38,734 nt of DNA from Prochloron didemni P4-Papua_New_Guinea (GCA_000252485.1 JH610888.1:1-38734); one strand, 5' to 3'; shown: positions 16,636 to 25,557, numbered from the stretch's first letter. The notes: generated by a model not told the origin, from the sequence alone. Translations and numbers: made by a program.

Positions 16636-18162
16636 CTACCTTCCTAAGACAATCGCCTGTTTTTTCGCCCTAGTCAGAGCGGTATATTGAATCCTCTGCT
16701 TGTCGGGACAATGGCGCATATCTTGAAGATCCATAAAGGTGTAATCTATGCTACTTCCTTGAGCCTTATGGGTAGTAAGAGCGTAAGCAAAGGCAATGGT
16801 ATCAAAGGATTTATTGTAAATAGTTACCTGTTTCCAATCCTTCATTTTAGAAGCCGTCTCAATAGCTGCTTGTCTTTCTGCTTCTCCCTCCTTCGTAAGA
16901 ATTCTCAATTCCAGTTCAATTCCATCGTCAGTTTTCACAGGAACTGTCCAATAACTCCATCCCAAAGATCTGGATTTGTCCAGGCGAAAATTATCAATTA
17001 TCTCGCACTCTTCGGAGTTATTCATGATGATATTCCATTGAATCTTGGACTTTCCCGAAAAATTAGCGCTGGGACGAAATACTGGCTTTTTGGCAATCAG
17101 GCGATCTCCCACGCAAAACAACGGTGGGTTTTGACCCCACAAACAGGAACGGATCCAAGAATTTAAAGAATCAGCATTGCGGTTGCGCCATACTAAGATC
17201 CGGCAGTAATCCGGGTCTTCTTGAAACTCAGGACTGTTAAAGTATCTTGCCGCTTCTTTCAACCATTCCCTTTTTCCCAATAGCCGAATAGTTTCATCCA
17301 CAGTAGTTACAAAGGGAAAAACTCGAAAGTTGTAAGCATTGTTGCTTCTTATTTCTTCTGCAACCCTTGCTATTTCTCCTTCATAACGCACCACTTCGTT
17401 AAGTTCAAAACTGCTTTTAATTTCTGTTGCAGTTTCGATATAAGATTGTTTTTCTCCTACTGGAGGTAATTGAGCTGCATCCCCTACAAAGATAATTTTT
17501 GAATTGCTAATTTTTGCCTCCTGAACCAACTTGAAAAAAGTATTTTGGCCAACCATAGAAAACTCATCAATAATTACCACGGGAGGCAATTCTATGTATT
17601 CAGCAGATATGAATTCTTCTTTGCCTGTTTCTTTGTTAATCTGCGGTTGCTGACCTAATAGTTTGGCAATAGTAATGGCTTCAGCAAATAAACCAAGACC
17701 TGCGCTGAGTTTAGCCAGATTTTTTGCTGCTTTATTGGTGGGAGCAACCACAACAAAATCAATTTTTTTGCTTTTCAACCATTGAAGTAAATAACAAATC
17801 AGAAAGGACTTTCCAGTCCCCGCGTAACCTGTCAATCGGAATAAAAAATCAGAACCCAAAATGAAACTCTTTAACTTTTCAATAGCCCGTTCTTGGTCTT
17901 CTGTCAAGTTCTGGCTACTTTTTGCCTGTAAGTTGGCAGGAAGAACGGTATTGTTAGAATTGGTTGCAACTTCATTAGGACTTGGTGGATCTAGAAAATG
18001 TTTAACGGCGGTTTCTAATTCAGTTTCCGATAGTAATTCTAATTTAATGGCAATTTTGACGAGATTCTTAGCAAGATGTAATGGAACTCTAATGGTTGTT
18101 GTCGGAGTTTGCCATTGAGATCTAGTTTTTCTTTTGCCACCAGATTTTTTACTTTCACTCAT
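16636..18162 (-). CDS. RecD2/Pif1-like superfamily 1 DNA helicase
   Basis: A 508-residue helicase from the ATG at 18162, preceded by GAGAGG; an upstream in-frame start would overlap the neighbouring gene's end. The N-terminal ~60 residues contain an RVPLHLAKNLVKIA stretch like a small DNA-binding or dimerisation motif. The motor has Walker A GYAGTGKS (112-119), Walker B VVIIDEFSM, a GDAAQLPPVG motif, and the C-terminal UvrD-like ALTTHKAQGSS and QYTALTRAKK motifs. These are the hallmarks of RecD/Dda/Pif1-type 5'-3' helicases. It is followed upstream on the same strand by an Rpn-like gene 64 bases away, perhaps co-transcribed. Exact cellular role unknown. Confidence 0.9.
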   Translation of the reverse strand: MSESKKSGGKRKTRSQWQTPTTTIRVPLHLAKNLVKIAIKLELLSETELETAVKHFLDPPSPNEVATNSNNTVLPANLQAKSSQNLTEDQERAIEKLKSFILGSDFLFRLTGYAGTGKSFLICYLLQWLKSKKIDFVVVAPTNKAAKNLAKLSAGLGLFAEAITIAKLLGQQPQINKETGKEEFISAEYIELPPVVIIDEFSMVGQNTFFKLVQEAKISNSKIIFVGDAAQLPPVGEKQSYIETATEIKSSFELNEVVRYEGEIARVAEEIRSNNAYNFRVFPFVTTVDETIRLLGKREWLKEAARYFNSPEFQEDPDYCRILVWRNRNADSLNSWIRSCLWGQNPPLFCVGDRLIAKKPVFRPSANFSGKSKIQWNIIMNNSEECEIIDNFRLDKSRSLGWSYWTVPVKTDDGIELELRILTKEGEAERQAAIETASKMKDWKQVTIYNKSFDTIAFAYALTTHKAQGSSIDYTFMDLQDMRHCPDKQRIQYTALTRAKKQAIVLGR

Positions 18163-18226
18163 GATACCTCTCGGGAAAACGGAAACCGCCCCCTTGATAT
18201 TAGATAGAAGACGAAAATGTTTGCTA

Positions 18227-19153
18227 TTAATTATTAAACTCAGATTGTAGCTGTTGGATTTGTTGTAAAGAAAGTTCGGTAAACTGAGCGATTTGCTCAA
18301 CGGGAATGCCACCGCGAAGCATATTGAGGGCCACTTCCTGTTTAGCTTTTTGCTTACCTAGCAGTTCGCCTTCCTGTTTACCTCGTTGTTCCCCTAGCAG
18401 TTCGCCTTCCTGTTTACCTCGCAGTTCGCCTCGCAGTTCGCCTCGCAGTTCAACTTCCTTTTCCCACTCTAAATAAGCTTGTGAGAGTGCCATATTAAAC
18501 TCCCTATTTGTTTGTTCCAGATCTGGATGGATTCGTTCGACGATTTTCCAACTTGATAATAATTGTAATGCGCCGGAGCGCAAGGGATTGTCTTGGGGCA
18601 AGGCCAGGACTTCTTGGGCGGCCTTGGCTTGGACTCGTCCTCTTCCTAAGAGCCGGAACCAGAGAGTTTCCGGTTCCACCGGGAGATGGTGAATGACGAT
18701 AATCCCGGTATAGAGTCCAGGAGCCAGCCAATAAACTCCTGGCGGCCAGCCTTGTTTGGGTTTAGCATTAAATTCATCAAGATAGTTTTCGCTAGCTGTG
18801 GGAGTGACAATCCACAGCTGCGGTTCGTCGGACTTTGTCAAGGTACGTTTCGCTCTTTTGGCTCGACGGCGCAATTCCTGGAAGTACCAAGTCCGTTTTA
18901 ACATGCAGATATTGGTTGCTTCAGCTGTGGGAGCGTTGCGATAGGTTTCCAAGAGACACCTACGCTCTATGGCCCTCCCGAGCAATCCTAAACTAAGGCG
19001 ATTACCTGTAGGGTTGGGGTTGGGAGTGACCACTACGTCGATAAACAAAGATTCTCCTGGAACTTCTAGAGAAATTTCCACGCGAGCGAAATCCTCGGGA
19101 ATGAGGTGGTCGTAGAGTTGCTTGGAGAGGGAGTCGAATGGTTGGGTTGACAA
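18227..19153 (-). CDS. Cyanobacterial Rpn/DUF4351-like protein, putative PD-(D/E)XK fold
   Basis: A 308-residue protein of a family present in many copies in filamentous cyanobacteria and usually annotated as hypothetical or Rpn-like. The start MSTQPFDSLSKQLYDHLIPEDF, the EVPGESLFIDVVVTPN strand region and LLGRAIERRCLLETYRNAPT are characteristic. A possible PD-(D/E)XK core (Asp38 in FIDV) is only suggestive. Near the C-terminus a run of GELR/GKQE tetrapeptide repeats (about 245-275), coded by 12-bp DNA repeats, leads into a short helical end (IPVEQIAQFTELSLQQIQQL). The same layout is seen in the Rpn gene at 7073. It is upstream of the helicase gene on the same strand. Family membership is fairly sure, enzymatic function not. 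Confidence 0.75.
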   Translation of the reverse strand: MSTQPFDSLSKQLYDHLIPEDFARVEISLEVPGESLFIDVVVTPNPNPTGNRLSLGLLGRAIERRCLLETYRNAPTAEATNICMLKRTWYFQELRRRAKRAKRTLTKSDEPQLWIVTPTASENYLDEFNAKPKQGWPPGVYWLAPGLYTGIIVIHHLPVEPETLWFRLLGRGRVQAKAAQEVLALPQDNPLRSGALQLLSSWKIVERIHPDLEQTNREFNMALSQAYLEWEKEVELRGELRGELRGKQEGELLGEQRGKQEGELLGKQKAKQEVALNMLRGGIPVEQIAQFTELSLQQIQQLQSEFNN

Positions 19154-19375
19154 TTATCTATTAGCAAGATTCAACAATCTACATCATATCACTTCGCACG
19201 TAGCTATTTTTCCATTGGTCCCAAATCATTAGAGGGACCAAATTCTTCAAATTTGTACCTAGCAATGCTCTTTTAAAAAAAGTTTTTGACTGTACCTTGA
19301 TAATGGGAGATGTTGCCAAAAATAATTTGGGTCAGAAGTTAGGTTTTTTCTAAGTAAGAATACTCACTCTCTAGT

Positions 19376-19522
19376 CTATCGATATGGAGAGAGGAACTCC
19401 ACAACGGCTACTGGATACCATTGCTTTGTCCATTGAAATGTTTCTTCTTCTTGGAGATGAAGTTGTTCCCTTGACTTATCAATATTTTCTTGTAAAGTAG
19501 CTAAATTGGCTTCAACAACCAT
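19376..19522 (-). pseudogene. N-terminal fragment of a pheophorbide a oxygenase-like Rieske protein
   Basis: A 48-codon frame from an ATG at 19522 ends in WTKQWYPVAVVEFLSPYR and then a stop at 19376. That ending resembles the region just before the Rieske domain of cyanobacterial Lls1/pheophorbide a oxygenase-like proteins (..WYPVAVVEDLDP.RP..). Nothing homologous continues in any frame that I can see to the left, so this looks like a truncated relic. The identification rests on one short motif. The rest of the gap 19154-19766 holds no gene. Confidence 0.45.
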
Positions 19523-19766
19523 ATTTTGGTGGAATCCTTTGTTTTCAAAGATACAATTTGATTAGATTTCTAGTTTAACCTCTATTATAACAATATTTCA
19601 ACTGCTACAAGTTTTTAGCCAATAATCTCTTCATAAATGCTATATATAGGGTTTCTTGGCTTCATGAGCCTGTTTAGTATTGAGTTATACCAACCGAAGA
19701 TTGCAGTTGGGCCACTTTCTTCGCAAGCCGTATAACTATCAACTATCCACTATCCACTATCAACTG

Positions 19767-20615
19767 CTATATACGACGAGCAAATCGCAATTTAGCAGAA
19801 CGAGAACGGGGATTGTTTCTTACTTCCTCCTCCTCCGGGGTAATAGGTTTTTTCGTCAAAACTTCCAGTAGAGCCCCCTGGCGAAAACCATGTTTAACAA
19901 TTCTATCTTCTAAACTATGAAAACTAATAATCCCTATGACTCCTCCTACTTTTAACCACTGAGGAGCTGTAGCAATAAATTTTTCCAAAGACTCCAGTTC
20001 TTGATTGACATAAATCCGTAAAGCTTGAAAAACTCGAGTGGCTGGATGGATTTTTCCATAGCGATATTTGGGAGGAAAACTAGAGGCGATCGCCCCCGCC
20101 AAATCCGTAGTACTGTAAAAAGGTCGCCGTTCTACAATCCTTTTCGCAATCCGCCGAGAAAACCTTTCCTCTCCATACTGATAGAATATATCCCCTAATT
20201 CCCGTTCTGACAAATGATTAATAATTTTTTCAGCAGTAAGAGATTGACTCCGATCCATCCGCATATCTAACTTAGCGGCATGTTGAAAACTAAAACCCCT
20301 TTCTCCTATATCTAATTGAGCGGAATTAACTCCCAAATCTGCTATAATTCCATCAAACTTTAAAGAACCAGGTTGATAGTCTGCAAAATTTCCTTGCCAA
20401 AAAGAAAGGCGATTGCTCTCATAATCTATCAATCTTTCCTGCGCAGCAGCAAGAGCGGATTCATCCCTATCCATGGCGGTAACTTTCACATCGGAATATG
20501 TTGCTAACATCAAACTACTGTGTCCACCAAATCCTACAGTAGCATCTAAATAATGTCCTCCTGGTGCAATATTTAATCCCTCAATTAACTCTTTCTTTAA
20601 TACTGGAATATGCAT
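19767..20615 (-). CDS. rsmH: 16S rRNA (cytosine1402-N4)-methyltransferase RsmH
   Basis: A 282-residue protein starting at the ATG at 20615 ([14 protein letters not shown]), the usual RsmH start. An upstream in-frame ATG would only add 32 residues translated from a TTTGTTG repeat array. Motifs: [10 protein letters not shown] (SAM binding), [19 protein letters not shown] and [15 protein letters not shown] (here with the usual glycine-to-alanine-type variation), [14 protein letters not shown] and [13 protein letters not shown]. The enzyme methylates N4 of C1402 in 16S rRNA with SAM, tuning the decoding centre. Unlike in many bacteria, the division genes (ftsL, pbp) do not follow it; cyanobacteria often have rsmH alone. 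The stop codon lies against heptamer repeats (19733-19767). Confidence 0.95.
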   Translation of the reverse strand: MHIPVLKKELIEGLNIAPGGHYLDATVGFGGHSSLMLATYSDVKVTAMDRDESALAAAQERLIDYESNRLSFWQGNFADYQPGSLKFDGIIADLGVNSAQLDIGERGFSFQHAAKLDMRMDRSQSLTAEKIINHLSERELGDIFYQYGEERFSRRIAKRIVERRPFYSTTDLAGAIASSFPPKYRYGKIHPATRVFQALRIYVNQELESLEKFIATAPQWLKVGGVIGIISFHSLEDRIVKHGFRQGALLEVLTKKPITPEEEEVRNNPRSRSAKLRFARRI

Positions 20616-20699
20616 TATTTTGTTGTTTGTTGTTTGTTGTTTGTTGTTTGTTATTTGTTGTTTGTTGTTTGTTATTTGTTGTTTGTTGTTTGTTATTTG
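20616..20699. repeat. TTTGTTG heptamer array upstream of rsmH
   Basis: Tandem 7-bp units (some TTTGTTA) lie directly before the rsmH start. They extend its reading frame artificially (QQTTNNK repeats). Confidence 0.9.
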
Positions 20700-20710
20700 C
20701 ACTGCCTGCA

Positions 20711-20790
20711 TCTATCGCTGTAGTCAAAAGCAGTATCAATAGTCTCCCGACTCCCTGCAGTTTAAGACCCAACTGGTTTTGACCACACCC
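20711..20790. repeat. 80-bp dispersed repeat, second copy of 13221-13300
   Basis: It contains AATAGTCTCCCGACTCCCTG and AACTGGTTTTGACCACACCC and is nearly identical to 13221-13300. A heptamer array follows at 20849-20880. Confidence 0.85.
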
Positions 20791-21100
20791 GTATCCGCGA
20801 AGTGGAACTGCAGTATCCGCGGAGCCGAACTGCACCGCAAGTTGTATAACTATCAACTGTCCACTATCAACTGTCAACTGCGTTTTGTATCGAATGTAGC
20901 AAAAATACTTGGATTTGATGAGTTTTGGTAATTTTTCTTAATTTTTTGACCTAGCCTAGTGTAGTTGATTTATCTTAAAGCAAATTCTCTCAATATTCGC
21001 TACATCTTACTAGGTATTTTTTCTCAATTAATTGAGGCTAATGTAGGGAGCTAAAAGAGAAATTGTCTACAATGAGCTACCGTCTTGGAGGGAAGCAAAG

Positions 21101-21784
21101 ATGACCTTTGTCATGAATAATTTAGATCCATATTACCAAATACTAGGGTTAGAGCCAGGAGCTTCTCTGGAAGCAGTAAATCGAGCTTATAAAGATTTGG
21201 CATTTGTTTGGCATCCAGATCGCATTCCCCAAGATAATCCCCGGTTATTAGAAAAGGCAGTCAAGAAATTTCAGCAAATAAACGATGCCCGCGAAAAATT
21301 GCGATCGATTCAACAAAATAAAAAACAGTCAAAATATACACCACCCAAACAGCAGCCCAGAACTCCTCCACGGACAGAGTCGGTACACTACCAACACAAT
21401 TCCTATAAAAGACCTTATTATAAAGATTTGACGGGAACAGATTTGAGCAGAGCGGATTTGCGGGAGAAAGATTTATCTGGGAGAAACATGATGTTAGCGG
21501 ATTTGAGCTATGCGGATCTGAGCGATGGCTTTTTCCATAAGGTAAACTTGGAAGGAGCCAATCTTTTTCGCGCCAATCTTTTTCGGATTAATTTGTTGCA
21601 AGCTAATCTGAAAAATGCTAATTTACAATTCGCTAATTTAATCGGCGCGGACTTCAGTGGAGCGGATTTGCGAGGAGCGGATTTGCGAAATGCCATTATT
21701 GGAACCCGCGATCGCATTATGATTAAACTCACTGGAGCTAATTTAGCTGGTGTAATTCTCCCCAATGGTTCCATTCATTCTTAG
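21101..21784 (+). CDS. J-domain protein with pentapeptide repeats
   Basis: A 227-residue protein. The start at 21101 has GGAGGG seven bases or so upstream. A J domain (about 8-65) has the HPD motif (His38-Asp40), which stimulates the ATPase of a DnaK chaperone. After a Gln/Pro/Lys linker, residues about 105-225 form pentapeptide repeats (A(D/N)LSxADL, EGANLFRANL), a right-handed beta-helix. J-pentapeptide fusions are common in cyanobacteria; the client is unknown. Two further genes follow closely on the same strand (2Fe-2S protein at 37 bases, response regulator 14 bases after that), probably one operon. Confidence 0.92.
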   Translation: MTFVMNNLDPYYQILGLEPGASLEAVNRAYKDLAFVWHPDRIPQDNPRLLEKAVKKFQQINDAREKLRSIQQNKKQSKYTPPKQQPRTPPRTESVHYQHNSYKRPYYKDLTGTDLSRADLREKDLSGRNMMLADLSYADLSDGFFHKVNLEGANLFRANLFRINLLQANLKNANLQFANLIGADFSGADLRGADLRNAIIGTRDRIMIKLTGANLAGVILPNGSIHS

Positions 21785-21821
21785 GATTTAAACTGTCCGA
21801 AAAGCGATTTAACTAGCAAAG

Positions 21822-22256
21822 ATGACTCAATCCGATCACAGCGACAATAATATGGGTAAGATCCTAGGACAAGAAGTAGAAAACCTGGGACTGGATGGCA
21901 TTGTACGGCATGTTTTTATCTGCGCTGACCAAACTAAACCGAAATGCTGCAACAAGGCCATGGGCCTGGAAGCGTGGGACTATCTGAAGAAACGCTTAAA
22001 AGAACTGGGTCTAGATCGTCCGGGAGAAACTAATCCTAACTGTATTTTCCGCACTAAAGCTAATTGCCTGCGGGTTTGCGCTGCGGGACCGATCATGGTA
22101 GTTTACCCAGAAGGGGTGTGGTATCATAGCGTTACCCCGGAAATCATCGAAAAAATTATCCAAGAACATCTTATTGGTAATAAAATAGTTGAAGAATACG
22201 CCTTTCTCTCTCATCCTTTACCACAACCCAAGCTAGTTTCCACCTCCAATAAATAA
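21822..22256 (+). CDS. Thioredoxin-like [2Fe-2S] ferredoxin protein
   Basis: A 144-residue protein. Cysteines in [14 protein letters not shown] (Cys34, Cys42/43) and in [10 protein letters not shown] (Cys82, Cys86) match the thioredoxin-fold [2Fe-2S] ferredoxin family, which includes cyanobacterial proteins of this length; [15 protein letters not shown] is a typical stretch. The likely role is electron transfer in the cytosol, with unknown partners. It lies between the J-domain gene and the response regulator in a tight plus-strand run. The first ATG is used; a start at MGKILG (21852) is possible. Confidence 0.9.
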   Translation: MTQSDHSDNNMGKILGQEVENLGLDGIVRHVFICADQTKPKCCNKAMGLEAWDYLKKRLKELGLDRPGETNPNCIFRTKANCLRVCAAGPIMVVYPEGVWYHSVTPEIIEKIIQEHLIGNKIVEEYAFLSHPLPQPKLVSTSNK

Positions 22257-22270
22257 ATATACGGTTTACT

Positions 22271-22924
22271 ATGAAAGATAACACTAACAAGGAGACAAAA
22301 AAACTTTTACTAATTGACGACGACCCCAATTTAATTTTGCTGGTTCGAGATTATCTCGAATTTCGGGGTTACCGCGTACTCACTGCAAAAAATGGTCGGG
22401 ATGCTTTGACAATCCTAGAAAAAGATATTCCGGACATGATTATTTGCGACGTGATGATGCCGGAAATGGACGGCTATACTTTTTTAGAGCAAGTGAGGCA
22501 AAATCCTCGTACTAACTGGATTCCAGTTATGTTCCTCTCTGCGAAAGGTCAAAGTCAAGACCGAGTCAAGGGTCTGAATCAGGGCGCTGATGTTTACATG
22601 GTCAAGCCCTTTGAACCGGAAGAACTGGTGGCACAGGTGGAATCTTCCCTGAAACAGTCAAAGCGCTTGCTGGAACATAGCAATAACAAAGGAATGGATA
22701 TGGACAAGCATATCCGTGTTTCCAAGAATGTGGAATTGACTCCAACAGAGCTAAAAGTAGTTAATTTGGTAGCCCAGGGAATGGCAAACCGAGAAATTGC
22801 TGTCAGACTGGAAGTGAGTCAACGGACTATTGAAAGCCATGTTTCTAACATGCTCAATAAAACCCGACTCAGCAACCGTACCGAGTTGGCTCGTTGGGCC
22901 ATTGAGAATAATAAGGCTATGTGA
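22271..22924 (+). CDS. NarL/LuxR-type response regulator
   Basis: A 217-residue two-domain regulator. The receiver (about 10-128) has the acidic pair Asp16/Asp17, phosphoacceptor Asp60 in IICDVMMPE and Lys112 in MVKPFEP. A LuxR-type helix-turn-helix follows (about 148-212; LTPTELKVVNLVAQGMANRE, then VSQRTIESHVSNML). It should bind DNA on phosphorylation. No histidine kinase gene is adjacent. It closes the J-protein/ferredoxin/regulator run with a 14-base gap. Cyanobacterial orthologues of this type are conserved, but I cannot name a target. Confidence 0.93.
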   Translation: MKDNTNKETKKLLLIDDDPNLILLVRDYLEFRGYRVLTAKNGRDALTILEKDIPDMIICDVMMPEMDGYTFLEQVRQNPRTNWIPVMFLSAKGQSQDRVKGLNQGADVYMVKPFEPEELVAQVESSLKQSKRLLEHSNNKGMDMDKHIRVSKNVELTPTELKVVNLVAQGMANREIAVRLEVSQRTIESHVSNMLNKTRLSNRTELARWAIENNKAM

Positions 22925-22950
22925 GAAACTCTTGTAAAATAAATTATCCC

Positions 22951-23050
22951 GTAGGATGCGATCGCGCAGCGCCAGCGAAGCTGATCACGCAGTGGCAGGC
23001 GGAGCCTGATCGCGCTTTCCCGGCGCGAAGCTGAGCGTAACGCACCACAC
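22951..23050. repeat. Compound small dispersed repeat
   Basis: GC-rich nested palindromes (GATCGCGCAGCGCC, GAAGCTGATCACGC, GGCGGAGCCTGATC) lie inside a GTAGGATGCG...CGTAACGCACC element. They lie between the response regulator and the tRNA promoter. Confidence 0.7.
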
Positions 23051-23106
23051 TAAGTGCCTTGAGTTATCAGTTTATTCAGCAGTCTGAGCTAATTTCCTCA
23101 AAGCTA

Positions 23107-23135
23107 TTGACATTCGAGCTAGAATTGGTTAAGAT
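23107..23135 (+). promoter_or_regulatory. Sigma-70-type promoter of tRNA-Thr
   Basis: A perfect TTGACA (23107-23112), a 17-base spacer and TAAGAT (23130-23135). The expected start of transcription is about 15 bases before the tRNA. Confidence 0.85.
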
Positions 23136-23156
23136 AGTAAAATGTCTATAAAATCT

Positions 23157-23228
23157 GCTGGTGTAGCTCAGTGGTAGAGCATCCGCCTTGTAAGCGGCAG
23201 GTCGTCGGTTCAAATCCGTCCACCAGCT
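23157..23228 (+). tRNA. trnT: tRNA-Thr (anticodon TGT)
   Basis: A 72-base cloverleaf: acceptor stem GCTGGTG/CACCAGC with discriminator T, D arm AGCTCAGTGGTAGAGC, anticodon loop CTTGTAA giving TGT (reads ACA), and T arm with GGTTCAAATCC. CCA is not encoded. The outer anticodon pair (T-C) and one T-stem pair (T-T) are mismatched, which is a mild oddity. A strong promoter precedes it. Confidence 0.95.
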
Positions 23229-23248
23229 TTTTTCAATTAACATATGAT

Positions 23249-23554
23249 ATGATAGGATCTAATGAAAATGTGAATAAAATATCTTATTCTCTTAAAACTA
23301 TGATTGCCACAGCTAAAGACTTACGAAAACTAATTCAGCAAGCCCAAGAATGGCATGCTAAACCTGAAGAAATCGAAGAATTGCGGGAGCATTTAAAAGA
23401 AATCGAATCGGGGATGCTAACAGATTGTGCAGATAGTACCTTTGTATATGAAAAAATAGAGGATGACAACAGCAGAGTTGTTTATTTCTCCACTGCTCCA
23501 ATAAATCCGCAAGATGATGATGACTTTGAAGGAGTTACGTTTAAGTCTGTTTAA
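23249..23554 (+). CDS. Small hypothetical protein
   Basis: A protein of 101 residues from the ATG at 23249, or 84 from 23300 (MIATAKDLRKLIQQAQEW). The frame stays open upstream through the tRNA, but that part is not protein. The N-terminal half is helical and charged (EEIEELREHLKEIESGM), the C-terminal half acidic (NPQDDDDFEGVTF). I recognise no family. No clear ribosome binding site is seen for either start. It is 158 bases before the HEXXH gene on the same strand. Confidence 0.55.
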   Translation: MIGSNENVNKISYSLKTMIATAKDLRKLIQQAQEWHAKPEEIEELREHLKEIESGMLTDCADSTFVYEKIEDDNSRVVYFSTAPINPQDDDDFEGVTFKSV

Positions 23555-23712
23555 TGGGTATAGAGTTTTATCCGCTGCATTGATTATAGATAATATATAT
23601 CTGGAAACAATGCAGGCTTTAGCTTTCAAACTAAAAACATTGCTAAAATTTTCCTAGCAGTATTATATTTATTTGTTAGGGAATTTTATATTTAATTTTA
23701 GGAGAAATAGTT

Positions 23713-24303
23713 TTGCGTGTAGAGGATAAAACAGGTAACTTTAGCCCGGATGAATTACAAGAATTAGTTGATTTTATTCACAACGATTTACTCTCTACTC
23801 CAACAGAAGCTAACTGGCTGGATGTTATTAAAATTCTTTATACTCGTAGTAGTTACCGAGGATATTGGCGGTTTGGAGAGCGTTACGATCGCTCGGGGCA
23901 AAAAATTACCGGAATTGCGGCTGTAATTATTTTAAATAATTATTACCTCAAGACCATTGAAGCAATGAAGGAAGTATTAGCTCATGAGTACGGACATCAT
24001 TGGACTTTATCTTATGCTTTAGTATACCAAAAAATTATTGATATTTGGAAAGAAAGAATGCCAAAGGAATATTATCAATGTCGAGGATTGAATGAGAAGG
24101 ATTATGCTTGCGACTATTCTAAAACTTGGTATCGTTGTGACAAAGAAATTATTGCTGAAGATTATCGCGTGCTTTTCGCTCCAGCACCATATAATGAGAA
24201 TCATAGAATAGTTAACGCTGATGATAGTCAATTGATAATGCCTAGCATGCAAGTTAAAGATTACATCCAGAATCTTCAAAATTCTGGAGCAAAAGATAAA
24301 TAA
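23713..24303 (+). CDS. HEXXH zinc metallopeptidase-like protein
   Basis: A 196-residue protein. I choose the TTG at 23713 as start because AGGAGA lies eight bases upstream; no ATG is near. The helix KEVLAHEYGHHWTLS carries HEXXH (His91, Glu92, His95), and KEIIAEDYRVLF, about 50 residues later, may give the third (Glu) zinc ligand, as in gluzincins. No signal peptide is present, so it is probably cytosolic. Two pairs of cysteines between these motifs (YQCRG, YACDY, YRCDK) are unusual. I know no close named family; a peptidase role is inferred from the motif. It is followed convergently by the gene at 24367. Confidence 0.75.
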   Translation: MRVEDKTGNFSPDELQELVDFIHNDLLSTPTEANWLDVIKILYTRSSYRGYWRFGERYDRSGQKITGIAAVIILNNYYLKTIEAMKEVLAHEYGHHWTLSYALVYQKIIDIWKERMPKEYYQCRGLNEKDYACDYSKTWYRCDKEIIAEDYRVLFAPAPYNENHRIVNADDSQLIMPSMQVKDYIQNLQNSGAKDK

Positions 24304-24366
24304 GTAAACTTGAAAATTAGGGGACAATGAGACGGTCTAGCTTCTAGATTCATGTTTTGTCCAAAC

Positions 24367-25263
24367 TCAGAAAGGATGTTCTTCTATAACATTTCCTTGA
24401 GTATCTAACCACCACTTTTGGTCCCCCCATGTGCGGCATGGCATATGTTCAATTGGCTGTATTTTAGGACTTCTAGAAAACTTAATCTTCTCAAATCGAT
24501 TTTGAATCACAGCATCTTGCAATGTTTCAGGTAAATCGCTTAATTTTAATGGACAAATAGGCTGTATTTCGCACTCATAGGGAAAGGGATACCAACAAGA
24601 ATCATCGACGTAAGAAAATAACCCTAACAGGGTCGCGAAGAAATCGTTATCGTACAAAGGCAGAGCAAATTGTAAATAGTCATTGGTAAAAAGTATTTCA
24701 ACTGTTGTTAGAGGAAGCTCGGATACAACCATCAGAACAGGTTTTCCGAAAAAAGACACGACAGAATCTTGATTATTTTGGTTTGTGAAACAATTATTTT
24801 TGATAATCTCGAAAATTTCAGCTTCATTTCCATCCGCAAGTAAAAGCCAACGATAGAACTCGTCCAAAGATTTATAAGTCTCCGGGTTTGAGATCTCATC
24901 TCGGTCGAGCCAGTGAGTAAATCTTGATATTGTGATTTCATCATCTGGATAGATCCACTGAGTAAATCTTAATGAGGAAAGAATTTGAGGGGATCTATTT
25001 TTGATAGTTTCTCTCATAGTATTAGAGTCCTGTGGATCGATGCCCAGACTGGTGAGAATTTGTTTGGCAGGAATATTCAGACGAATCAATCCATCTCCAC
25101 TTTCTCTAGACCATTGCTTTAAAAAGTCGTCCATGTCCGAAAACGTGGAATTTGATTCGGGAACGGCTCCATTCTCCCATGAATCAAAAAAACCAATATG
25201 GCCATCTGCATCAACGGCAAACCAATCCGTATCCATACTGTGGGCTGCAGGAAAATCTTGCAT
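24367..25263 (-). CDS. Uncharacterised protein with HSMDTDWFAVDADGH N-terminal motif
   Basis: A 298-residue cytosolic protein with a perfect GGAGGAA ribosome site upstream. The N-terminal motif HSMDTDWFAVDADGHIGFF followed by GAVPE recurs in a broad bacterial family of unknown function, some of it near polymorphic toxin/immunity loci. A local internal repeat is visible (RFTQWIYPDDEI / RFTHWLDRDEI, about residues 97-123). The C-terminal part has CRTWGDQKWWLDTQGNVIEE, a strand pair often seen in tail repeats of such proteins. No toxin gene is adjacent. I would not assign a function. Confidence 0.7.
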   Translation of the reverse strand: MQDFPAAHSMDTDWFAVDADGHIGFFDSWENGAVPESNSTFSDMDDFLKQWSRESGDGLIRLNIPAKQILTSLGIDPQDSNTMRETIKNRSPQILSSLRFTQWIYPDDEITISRFTHWLDRDEISNPETYKSLDEFYRWLLLADGNEAEIFEIIKNNCFTNQNNQDSVVSFFGKPVLMVVSELPLTTVEILFTNDYLQFALPLYDNDFFATLLGLFSYVDDSCWYPFPYECEIQPICPLKLSDLPETLQDAVIQNRFEKIKFSRSPKIQPIEHMPCRTWGDQKWWLDTQGNVIEEHPF

Positions 25264-25321
25264 TATCGTTCCTCCACTCTATCAAAATACTATTATAACC
25301 ACAATAGTGTTACAACCAATT

Positions 25322-25497
25322 GTAGGTTGGGTCCAGCCATAGCGAAACCCTTCGACTACCGTGGTCACTGCCCTTCGGCTACCCTTCCCCTTCGACTACG
25401 CTCAGGGCAAGCGCTCAGGGGCAGCTTCGTCGAAGTGCAGGGACCGCCCAACACAACAACCTGTGCTGTTGGGTTTCGTTAACTCAACCCAACCTAC
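25322..25497. repeat. GTAGGTTGGG hairpin element carrying nested palindromes
   Basis: The outer arms GTAGGTTGGGT...ACCCAACCTAC enclose TTCGACTACG-type repeats (25350-25448). A CCCCCTTTGATAAGGGGG palindrome follows (about 25511-25541). It fills the gap between the genes at 24367 and 25558; no gene is seen. Confidence 0.8.
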
Positions 25498-25557
25498 GAG
25501 TTACTGAAAGTCCCCCTTTGATAAGGGGGATTTAGGGGGATGTAGCAAATATTAGGA

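Noticed and set aside
20616-20711. N-terminal extension of RsmH (TNNKQQ repeats)
   Set aside because: It is a translation of a TTTGTTG array; RsmH proteins begin at MHIPV.
23171-23248. Protein start inside the tRNA
   Set aside because: The frame before 23249 reads through tRNA-Thr; this is a common false extension.
25264-25557. Search for a precursor peptide for the radical SAM enzyme
   Set aside because: The gaps on both sides hold only repeats; no short Cys- or Gly-rich frame with a ribosome site was found.
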